Below the pieces are notes generated by a model, which was given only the letters and a program-made list of their open reading frames with translations, ran no database searches and had not been told where the DNA came from. A program made the position numbers and the translations under genes. Of a DNA stretch of 64,000 nt, positions 56,715 to 64,000 are shown in pieces (positions within the stretch are counted from its first letter, which is position 1; each line of letters begins with the position of its first letter). Source of the DNA: JAHECE01 sp963780675 (lineage in GTDB: Bacteria > Actinomycetota > Actinomycetes > Actinomycetales > JAHECE01); NCBI GenBank assembly GCA_963780675.1, contig CAWACR010000003.1:992001-1056000 (forward strand). The letters run 5' to 3'.

Positions 56715-58259
56715 ATGCCCGCTCCCTCGCCGCCGCCCGCGCCGCGGACCCTCGCCGCCCTCGCGGGCATCGCCGCCGCCGCCGTCGCCCTCGGCGTCGA
56801 TTCCCTGGCCGCGGCCCTCCTCGCACCCACGTCCTCCGCGTTCCTGGCCCTCGGCGGCGCCGTCGTCGACCTCACGCCCGCGTGGTTGAAGGACGCGGCG
56901 ATCGCCGCCTTCGGCACCGCCGACAAGGTCGCCCTCGGCGTGGTGATGCTCGTCGTCGTCGCAGCCCTCGCCGCGCTCGCGGGGATCGTCGCCGCCCGCA
57001 ACCGCCCGGCCGGCGCGGCTCTCGTCGTCGTCCTGAGCGCCGTGACCGGGTCCGCCGCGCTCCTGCGTCCCGGCGCAGGCCCCGCCGCCCTCCTCCCCAG
57101 CGCCCTCGGCGCCGTCGCCGGCGTCGCGACGCTCTGGGCCCTGGTGGCCCGGCTCCCGTCGCGCCCCTCCGACGGCACGCCCGGGCCCGACGACGGCGTC
57201 TCCCGGCGCACCTTCGTCGCGCTCGCCGGCGCGTCGCTCGTCCTGGGCACCCTCGCCGTCCTCGGGGGCCAGGTGGTCAGCGCCGCGCGCCGGACGGTCG
57301 AGGCCGCCCGGCAGGCGCTCCGGCTCCCAGCCGCAGCCCGCGTGGCCCCGGCGCTCCCCTCCGGCGTCCAGGTCGACGGGGTCGGGCCCTTCGTCACACC
57401 GAACGACTCCTTCTACCGCATCGACACCGCACTCACCGTCCCGCAGGTGGATCCGGCGACGTGGCGCCTGCGCGTCCACGGCCTCGTCGAACGCGAGGTC
57501 GAGATCTCCTTCGACGAACTCCTCGCCTCGGACCTCGTCGAGGCCTGGGTCACTCTCACGTGCGTCTCGAACGCCGTCGGCGGCGACCTGGCCGGCAACG
57601 CCCTCTGGCTCGGCCTCCCCGTGCGCGAGGTCCTCGCCCGCGCCGCACCCCTCCCCGAGGCGGACATGGTTCTGTCCACCAGCGCCGACGGCTTCACCGC
57701 GTCAACCCCGCTCCAGGTCCTCACCGACGACCGCGACGCTCTCCTCGCCGTCGGCATGAACGGCGAGCCACTCCCCCAGAAGCACGGCTTCCCGGTCCGC
57801 CTCGTGGTGCCCGGCCTCTACGGCTACGTCTCGGCCACGAAGTGGGTGGTCGACCTCGAGGTCACCCGCTTCGCCGACGCGACCGCCTACTGGACCACCC
57901 GCGGATGGTCCGAGCGCGCCCCCGTGAAGACCGCCTCGCGCATCGAGGTCCCCCGCGACGGCGCGACGGTCCGCCCCGGCCGCGTCATGGTGGGCGGCAC
58001 GGCCTGGGCACAGCACCGCGGGATCGTGGACGTCGAGGTGACGGTCGACGACGGCGCCTGGCAGCGCGCCGACCTCGCCGCCGTCCCCGGCGTGGACACG
58101 TGGCGCCAGTGGTCCTTCGCGTGGGACGCCGCCCCGGGACGGCACACACTCCAGGTCCGCGCGAGCGATCCCGACGGGCCCCAGACCGGCGAGGTCGCCC
58201 CGCCGGCCCCCGACGGCGCCACGGGGTGGCACACCGTCACCGTGACGGTCGGGGCCTGA
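56715..58259 (+). CDS. Membrane-anchored molybdopterin-dependent oxidoreductase (sulfite oxidase/YedY-like)
   Basis: A 514-residue protein. The first about 200 residues contain five or so membrane helices, the last following SRRTFVALAGASLVLG, which looks like a twin-arginine export motif. The Oxidored_molyb domain starts near residue 205; the molybdenum ligand is C283 in VTLTCVSNAVGGDLAG, followed by PVREVLARA. The C-terminal segment has VMVGGTAWAQHRGIVDVEV and WRQWSFAWDA of the sulfite-oxidase dimerisation fold. Active site outside the membrane. ATG 56715 has no ribosome site. Its role could be sulfite oxidation, next to the sulfide operon, or methionine-sulfoxide reduction; both are inference. 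Confidence 0.85.
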   Translation: MPAPSPPPAPRTLAALAGIAAAAVALGVDSLAAALLAPTSSAFLALGGAVVDLTPAWLKDAAIAAFGTADKVALGVVMLVVVAALAALAGIVAARNRPAGAALVVVLSAVTGSAALLRPGAGPAALLPSALGAVAGVATLWALVARLPSRPSDGTPGPDDGVSRRTFVALAGASLVLGTLAVLGGQVVSAARRTVEAARQALRLPAAARVAPALPSGVQVDGVGPFVTPNDSFYRIDTALTVPQVDPATWRLRVHGLVEREVEISFDELLASDLVEAWVTLTCVSNAVGGDLAGNALWLGLPVREVLARAAPLPEADMVLSTSADGFTASTPLQVLTDDRDALLAVGMNGEPLPQKHGFPVRLVVPGLYGYVSATKWVVDLEVTRFADATAYWTTRGWSERAPVKTASRIEVPRDGATVRPGRVMVGGTAWAQHRGIVDVEVTVDDGAWQRADLAAVPGVDTWRQWSFAWDAAPGRHTLQVRASDPDGPQTGEVAPPAPDGATGWHTVTVTVGA

Positions 58260-58327
58260 GGCCTGACCGCAGGTCCTGACCCCGAATCCCGCCGCGGGCA
58301 CCCGGTGCCGCGTGCCAGGCTGTGCCC

Positions 58328-60445
58328 ATGCAGATCTGGCCCGGACGCCCCTATCCCCTCGGCGCGACGTACGACGGCACCGGCACCAACTTCGCCGTCT
58401 TCTCGAGCGTCGCGACCAAGGTCGAGCTGTGCCTCCTGGACGACGACGACACCGAGACCCGCGTCTGGCTCACCGAGGTCGATGCCCACGTGTGGCACGC
58501 CTACCTCCCGGGGGTCAAGCCCGGCCAGCGGTACGGCTACCGGGTGCACGGCCCGTTCGACCCCGCGTGGGGCCACCGGTGCGACCCGTCCAAACTGCTC
58601 CTCGACCCGTACGCCAAGGCGATCGACGGGCAGATCGACGGGCACCAGTCGCTCTTCTCGTACCAGTTCGGCGCGCCGTGGGAACGCAACACCGAGGACT
58701 CGGCGGCGCACACCATGACGTCGGTGGTGATCAACCCGTTCTTCGACTGGGGCCACGACCGCCCGCCGCAGCACGACTACCACAACAGCGTGATCTACGA
58801 GACCCACGTCAAGGGCATGAGCATGCTCCACCCGGACGTGCCGGAGGACTCCCGCGGGACGTACGCCGGCATGGCGCATCCCGCCGTCATCGACCACCTC
58901 ACCGCGCTCGGTGTGACCGCCGTCGAACTCATGCCCGTGCACCAGTTCGTCAACGACCCCACGCTCGTCGCGAAGGGCCTCAACAACTACTGGGGCTACA
59001 ACACGATCGGGTTCTTCGCCCCGCACAACGGCTACGCCAGCTACGGCACCCGCGGGGAGCAGGTACAGGAGTTCAAGTCGATGGTCAAGGCGTTGCATGC
59101 CGCGAACATCGAGGTGATCCTCGACGTCGTCTACAACCACACGGCCGAGGGCAACCACATGGGGCCCACGCTCTCCTTCCGCGGCCTGGACAACGCGGCC
59201 TACTACCGCCTGGTCGACGGCGACGCCTCGCACTACTTCGACACCACGGGCACCGGCAACTCCCTGCTCATGCGGCACCCGCACGTCCTCCAGCTGATCA
59301 TGGACTCGCTGCGGTACTGGGTCGAGGAGATGCACGTCGACGGCTTCCGCTTCGACCTGGCCTCGACCCTGGCCCGCCAGTTCCACGAGGTCGACCGACT
59401 CTCCGCCTTCTTCGACCTGGTGCACCAGGACCCGGTGGTCTCCCAGGTCAAGCTCATCGCGGAGCCGTGGGACCTGGGCGACGGCGGCTACCAGGTGGGC
59501 GGCTTCCCGCCCCTGTGGACGGAGTGGAACGGCAAGTACCGCGACGCAGTGCGCGACTACTGGCGTGGCGAGCCCTCGTCCCTGGCCGAGTTCGCGGGCC
59601 GGATCACGGGCTCCTCCGATCTCTACGAGCACACCGGCCGCAAGCCCATTGCCTCCATCAACTTCGTCACCGCCCACGACGGCTTCACCCTCACCGACCT
59701 GGTCTCCTACAACGAGAAGAACAACTGGGCGAACGGCGAGGGCGGCGTCGACGGCGAGAGCCACAACCGGTCCTGGAACTGCGGCGCCGAAGGCCCCACC
59801 AAGGACAAGGCCGTGCTACGCCTGCGCCAGCGCCAGCGCCGCAACTTCCTCGCCACGCTCATGCTGTCCCAGGGCGTGCCGATGATCTGCCACGGTGACG
59901 AGCTGGGTCGCACCCAGGGCGGCAACAACAACGGCTACTGCCAGGACAACGAGATCACCTGGATCAACTGGGACCTCGCCAAGCCCGACACCGAGCTCTT
60001 GGAGTTCGCCCGGAAGGTCGTCCAGCTGCGCAAGGACCACCCGGTGCTGCGCCGTCGCCGGTTCTTCCGCGGCGCCGCCGCCCACGGAGGCGAGTCCGAG
60101 GTGGGCGACATCGCCTGGTTCGACGTCAACGGCGAGCACATGTCCGACGCCGGATGGCATGTCTTCTTCGCCCGCTCCGTGATGATGTTCCTCAACGGCG
60201 ACAAGATCCTCGAACCCGACGCCCGCGGCCAGAAGATCACCGACGACTCGCTCCTGATCCTCCTCAACGCGGACGCCAACGCGCTCGAGTTCACCCTCCC
60301 GCCGTCGGACTACGGCATGGTCTGGAAGCCCCTCCTCGACACGGGCGACCGCGTCGCCATGACACGGAACATCAAGGCCGGGGCGGCGGTCACGCTCGAG
60401 GGGCACAGCGTCGTCGTCCTCGGCAGGCCGTCCCTGGAGGCCTGA
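58328..60445 (+). CDS. glgX: Glycogen debranching enzyme GlgX (isoamylase type)
   Basis: A 705-residue GH13_11 enzyme. An N-terminal CBM48 domain opens with GRPYPLGATYDGTGTNFAVFS; the catalytic barrel has VYNHTAEGNH, HVDGFRFDLAS with nucleophile D343, LIAEPWD with acid E379, and FVTAHDGFTL. It hydrolyses alpha-1,6 branch points in glycogen or limit dextrins. ATG 58328 is probably leaderless (CAGGCT six bases before it). It begins the glgX-treY-treZ operon: the linear maltooligosaccharides it releases are substrates for TreY. The treY start is 7 bases after its stop. Intact and of normal length. Confidence 0.95.
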   Translation: MQIWPGRPYPLGATYDGTGTNFAVFSSVATKVELCLLDDDDTETRVWLTEVDAHVWHAYLPGVKPGQRYGYRVHGPFDPAWGHRCDPSKLLLDPYAKAIDGQIDGHQSLFSYQFGAPWERNTEDSAAHTMTSVVINPFFDWGHDRPPQHDYHNSVIYETHVKGMSMLHPDVPEDSRGTYAGMAHPAVIDHLTALGVTAVELMPVHQFVNDPTLVAKGLNNYWGYNTIGFFAPHNGYASYGTRGEQVQEFKSMVKALHAANIEVILDVVYNHTAEGNHMGPTLSFRGLDNAAYYRLVDGDASHYFDTTGTGNSLLMRHPHVLQLIMDSLRYWVEEMHVDGFRFDLASTLARQFHEVDRLSAFFDLVHQDPVVSQVKLIAEPWDLGDGGYQVGGFPPLWTEWNGKYRDAVRDYWRGEPSSLAEFAGRITGSSDLYEHTGRKPIASINFVTAHDGFTLTDLVSYNEKNNWANGEGGVDGESHNRSWNCGAEGPTKDKAVLRLRQRQRRNFLATLMLSQGVPMICHGDELGRTQGGNNNGYCQDNEITWINWDLAKPDTELLEFARKVVQLRKDHPVLRRRRFFRGAAAHGGESEVGDIAWFDVNGEHMSDAGWHVFFARSVMMFLNGDKILEPDARGQKITDDSLLILLNADANALEFTLPPSDYGMVWKPLLDTGDRVAMTRNIKAGAAVTLEGHSVVVLGRPSLEA

Positions 60446-60452
60446 CGCCCGC

Positions 60453-62953
60453 ATGCGCGCCCGCCACCTGCCCGGAGCCGACCGACGGACACCCCTGTCC
60501 ACCTACCGCTTTCAGCTGGGCGAGGACCTGACGTTCGACGACGCCGCCGAACGCCTCGACCACCTCGTCACCCTGGGCATCACCGACGTCTACCTCTCCC
60601 CGATCCTCGAGGCGGCGCCCGGCTCGACGCACGGCTACGACGTCGTCGACCACGGGCGCATCAGCGCGGTCATGGGCGGCCGCGAGGCCTTCGAGCGCCT
60701 CGCGGCGGCCGCGCACGCCCGGGGCCTCGGCGTGATCGTCGACGTCGTGCCCAACCACATGGCCGTGCCGACCCCCGTCTGGCACAACCGGGCCCTCTGG
60801 TCCGTCCTGGCGCACGGACCGGAATCGCCATACGCCGCCTGGTTCGACGTCGACTGGAGCACCCGATCAGCGCGTGCTCATGCCCGTCCTCGGCAAGCGG
60901 ATCGGCGCCGCGCTCGGCGCCGGCGAGCTCACCGTGGACATGCTGGTGGTCCCGGGGCTCGGCGCCGAGCCGCAACCCGTGCTCCGCTACTTCGACCACG
61001 TCTTCCCGATCCGGCTCGGGACCGAGTCGCTCCCGATCGCGGAGCTCGTCGACCGCCAGCACTACCGCCTTGCCTACTGGCGGGTGGCCGACGAGGAGCT
61101 CAACTACCGGCGGTTCTTCGACGTCGGCACGCTCGCGGCCATCCGGGTGGAGGACCCGACGGTCTTCTCCCAGAGCCACGCCCTCCTGCTGGAGCTCTAC
61201 CGAGCGGGGCACATCGACGCCTTCCGGATCGACCACCCCGACGGGCTGGCCGATCCTCGGGACTACCACGCCCGGCTCGCCGAGGCGACGGGTGGGGCCT
61301 GGGTAGCCGCGGAGAAGATCCTCGAGTCCGACGAGGAGCTCCCGGCCGACTGGGCGGTCGCCGGCACCACCGGGTACGACGCGATGTGGCGCATCGGATC
61401 GCTCTTCGTCGACCCCGCGGGCGCCGCCGGCCTGAGCGCGCTCATGCAGCGGGTCACCGGGGACTCGAGGGGCGACCTCGGGGCCCTGGTGGAGGAGGCC
61501 AAGCGGCAGGTCGTCGCGGGCCCCCTGTACGCCGAGGTCCACCGGCTCACCACGCTCCTCGCGGACGTGTGCCACGACGACGTCCGTCTGCGCGACCACA
61601 CCTGGCGGGCGCTGCGTGACTGCGTCGTCGAGCTGCTTGTCGCCTTCGACCGCTACCGCGCCTACGTCGTCCCCGGCGAGGCGCCGAGCCCGACGAACGA
61701 GCGCGTCATGCTGGCCGCGGCCGAGCAGGCGCGCACCCACCTCGTGGGGGATCGCCTCGAGACGCTGCGGCGTCGTCGTCGACCTCCTCCTCGGCCGCGA
61801 GGCGGGAAGCGCGGGGCGCATCGGCGAGGCCCGCCGTGCCGAGGCGATCGTCCGCTTCCAGCAGGTCTGCGGCGCGGTGATGGCCAAGGGCGTCGAGGAC
61901 ACGGCGTTCTACCGGTGGACGCACCTCGTGAGCCTCTGCGAGGTGGGCGGCGCTCCTCACCTGTTCGGCATCGGCCCGGACGAAATGCACGCATGGGCCC
62001 TTCACGCGCAGGGGGCGATCCCCGCGACCATGACGGCCGGCTCCACACACGACACCAAGCGCGGCGAGGACGTCCGGGCCCGGATCGGCGTGCTCAGCCA
62101 GTACGCCGCGGAGTGGACCACCCTGGTCGACGGACTCCGGGACACGACGTCGGCGGCCCGTCCGGCCGGTCTCGACGGACGGACCGAGAACCTGCTGTGG
62201 CAGACGCTCGCGGGCACCTGGACCGAGGCAGGCCCGATCGAGGCCGACCGCCTCGTCGCCTACCTGTTGAAGGCGGCGCGCGAGGCGAAGTCCTGGACCT
62301 CCTGGACGGCGCCGGACGAGGCGGCCGAGGAGGCGATGGCGGTGTACGCGTCGCACCTGCTCACCGACCCCGCGGTCGTGACCGCCTTCGAGGCCTGGGT
62401 CCGCCGGACGGCCCCGGCCGTGCGCGCCACGGTGCTCGGCACGAAGCTGGTGCAACTGACCCTCCCGGGCGTCGCCGACGTCTACCAGGGCACGGAGACC
62501 GTCGGGACCGCGCTCGTGGACCCGGACAACCGTCGTCCCGTCGACACAGCCGCGATCGCGGCACGCCTGCGCCGCCTCGACGCCGGCGCCGGTGCGTCGG
62601 GCCTGGCCGACGAGAAGCTCGCCCTGACCGCCACCGCGCTGCGCCTGCGCCGCTCCCGACCCGGGGCCTTCGTCGGACCGGACGCCGGGTACACGCCGCT
62701 GCCGACGTCGACCGGGCACGCGTTCGCGTTCGCCCGGACGGAAGCCGGCGTCCCCCGGGTCATCACGGTGGCGACGCGGCTCGGCGTGTCCTTGCCCGCC
62801 CTGGGCGGGTGGGGCGAGCACACCGTCGTCCTGCCGCCCGGACGCTGGCGCGACCTCCTGGCAGGCGCTCAGGCTCCCGTCCTCGAGGGTGGCGCTCAGA
62901 AGCTCCGACCGCTGCTGGCGTCACGGCCCGTCGCGCTCCTGGAAGCACAGTGA
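60453..62953 (+). CDS. treY: Maltooligosyltrehalose synthase TreY, two apparent frameshifts
   Basis: A GH13_26 transglycosidase of about 833 residues that turns the reducing-end linkage of maltooligosaccharides into a trehalose linkage. Three segments read in three frames: STYRFQLGEDLTFDDAAERL to DVDWST, then from about 60862 (an extra C) DQRVLMPVLGKR and DAFRIDHPDGLADPRDY to EQARTHL, then from about 61768 (an extra C) VVVDLLLGREAGSAG and QQVCGAVMAKGVEDTAFYRW to the end. All GH13 motifs are present, so sequence error is likely. ATG 60453 has GGAGG 12 bases before. Middle gene of glgX-treY-treZ; the stop overlaps treZ. Confidence 0.9.
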
Positions 62954-64000
62954 CGGCGACGTCGTTGGAGGTCTGGGCGCCCACGGCGCAGATGGTGGAC
63001 CTCGTGCTGCCGGCCGAGGACCGTCGCGTCCCGATGTCCGCCACGACCGGGGGCTGGTGGGCGACGCCCGGCCTCCCGCCCGACACGGACTACTGGTTCA
63101 GACTGGACGGCGGCGGGGCGATGCCGGACCCGCGCAGCCCTCGCCAGCCCGACGGCGTCCACGGGCCGAGCCGCACGTTCGACGCCTCCGCGTTCGAGTG
63201 GCCCGGGGGCTGGGCCGGCGTGGACGCGCGCGGCGCGGTCACCTACGAGCTGCACGTCGGCACGTTCACCCCGGAGGGCACTCTCGACGCCGCGATCGAC
63301 CGGCTCGACCACCTCGTGGACCTGGGCGTGGACATGGTCGAGCTCATGCCGGTGGCCGCCTTCGCCGGCCACCACGGCTGGGGCTACGACGGCGTGGCGC
63401 TGTACGCCGTCCACGAGCCGTACGGGGGTCCGGCCGCGCTGCAACGGTTCGTCGCCGCGGCCCACGACCGCGGGATCGGCGTCTGCCTCGACGTCGTCTA
63501 CAACCATGTCGGCCCCTCCGGGAACTACCTCGACGACTTCGGGCCGTACTTCAGCGACCGGCACACCACGCCGTGGGGCGCGTGCGTCAACCTCGACGGC
63601 CCCGACGCCGGACCCGTGCGCGCGTTCCTCATCGAGAACGCCCTGCGCTGGTTCTCCGACTTCGGGATCGACGCGCTCCGGCTCGACGCCATCCACGCCC
63701 TCGTCGACGCCTCACCACGACACCTCCTCGCCGAGCTGTCCGTGGCCGTCGAGGCGCTCGCCGTCGAGCTGGGGCGGCCGCTCTCCCTGGTCGCCGAGTC
63801 CGACCTCAACCAGGCCCGGGTGGTCCAGCCGACCTGGGCGGGAGGCTTCGGGATGCACGGGCAGTGGGCCGACGACGTCCACCACGCTCTTCACGCCCTC
63901 CTGACCGGTGAGAGGCAGGGCTACTACGTCGACTTCGGATCGCTCGCCGTCCTCGAGCAGGCCCTGTTGCGCGTGTTCGTCCACGAGTCCACGTATTCGA
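62950..64000 (+). CDS. treZ: Maltooligosyltrehalose trehalohydrolase TreZ, 3' end outside window
   Basis: The first 350 residues of a GH13_10 enzyme that releases trehalose from maltooligosyltrehalose. An N-terminal beta-sandwich (LEVWAPTAQMVDLVLPAED) leads into the barrel: YELHVGTFTPEGTLDAAIDRL, VELMPVAAFAGHHGWGYDG, CLDVVYNHVGPSGNYL, ALRWFSDFGIDALRLDAIH with the nucleophile Asp, and LVAESDLNQARVV. GTG 62950 overlaps the treY stop (GTGA). No stop is reached. It completes the GlgX-TreY-TreZ route from glycogen to free trehalose, a desiccation and osmotic protectant. Confidence 0.94.
   Translation, partial: MTATSLEVWAPTAQMVDLVLPAEDRRVPMSATTGGWWATPGLPPDTDYWFRLDGGGAMPDPRSPRQPDGVHGPSRTFDASAFEWPGGWAGVDARGAVTYELHVGTFTPEGTLDAAIDRLDHLVDLGVDMVELMPVAAFAGHHGWGYDGVALYAVHEPYGGPAALQRFVAAAHDRGIGVCLDVVYNHVGPSGNYLDDFGPYFSDRHTTPWGACVNLDGPDAGPVRAFLIENALRWFSDFGIDALRLDAIHALVDASPRHLLAELSVAVEALAVELGRPLSLVAESDLNQARVVQPTWAGGFGMHGQWADDVHHALHALLTGERQGYYVDFGSLAVLEQALLRVFVHESTYS

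Noticed and set aside
1..64000. Search for CRISPR arrays, tRNA or rRNA genes, insertion sequences and phage or plasmid genes.
   Set aside because: No regularly spaced repeats with unique spacers, no recognisable tRNA cloverleaf or rRNA, and no transposase or integrase were seen.

Overview
This window is GC-rich, densely packed DNA from a high-GC Gram-positive bacterium. Codon choice, frequent GTG starts, leaderless promoters (a TANNNT-like -10 box about six bases before the start codon) and the gene content (LarABCE, GPH symporter, GlgX-TreY-TreZ, paired LacI regulators) point to an actinobacterium, probably a Micrococcales/Cellulomonas-like soil or plant-matter degrader. That placement is inference. 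I see no rRNA, tRNA, CRISPR array, insertion sequence or phage gene.

Layout. 1-3.4 kb: partial DUF1254 gene, an M20 amidohydrolase and an MFS transporter. 3.4-24.5 kb: one connected sugar-acid region. It holds a non-oxidative pentose phosphate operon (tkt-rpiB-rpe), the nickel-pincer cofactor genes larC and larE-larB, transaldolase, a hexose-6-P mutarotase with 6-phosphogluconate dehydrogenase, a GPH sugar symporter, two LacI regulators, a LarA-family nickel enzyme divergent from uxaC-uxuB-gluconokinase, and a KdgK-like kinase. 24.6-36 kb: TIM-barrel sugar isomerases and Gfo/Idh/MocA oxidoreductases, a HAD phosphatase, two GH3 glycosidases and a cytidylate-kinase-like protein. 36-42 kb: an XRE-controlled operon, small membrane proteins and a duplicated, partly decayed SRPBCC gene. 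42-46.7 kb: a glycosyltransferase divergent from a debranching-type glucosidase, then a badly frameshifted oxidoreductase. 46.8-52.7 kb: PPTase, acyl-CoA synthetase, E1alpha, E1beta, E2 and ACP in one overlapping operon. 52.8-58.3 kb: CopC, a sulfide:quinone oxidoreductase-TusE-DsrE2 operon behind CstR-like sites, and a molybdenum oxidoreductase. 58.3-64 kb: glgX-treY-treZ (treZ runs off the end).

The most interesting system is a proposed glucuronate route: D-glucuronate -> D-fructuronate (UxaC) -> D-mannonate (UxuB) -> D-gluconate (LarA-type C2 epimerase) -> 6-phosphogluconate (gluconokinase) -> ribulose-5-P (Gnd) -> pentose phosphate pool (Rpe, RpiB, Tkt, Tal). It would bypass mannonate dehydratase and KDG/KDPG aldolase, neither of which is in the window. 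LarB, LarC and LarE for the nickel cofactor lie beside it. A shared operator, GGCAAnCGnTTGCC with extra GGCAA/TTGCC half-sites one helical turn (10 bp) away, occurs upstream of nearly all these units and of the glycosidase/oxidoreductase genes up to 33.6 kb, so they look like one regulon.

Caution on sequence quality: several genes (tkt, gnd, one GH3, the 45.7-46.7 kb oxidoreductase, E2, treY) carry single-base indels in otherwise intact proteins, strongly clustered in two genes. I read these mostly as sequence errors, not as true pseudogenes.
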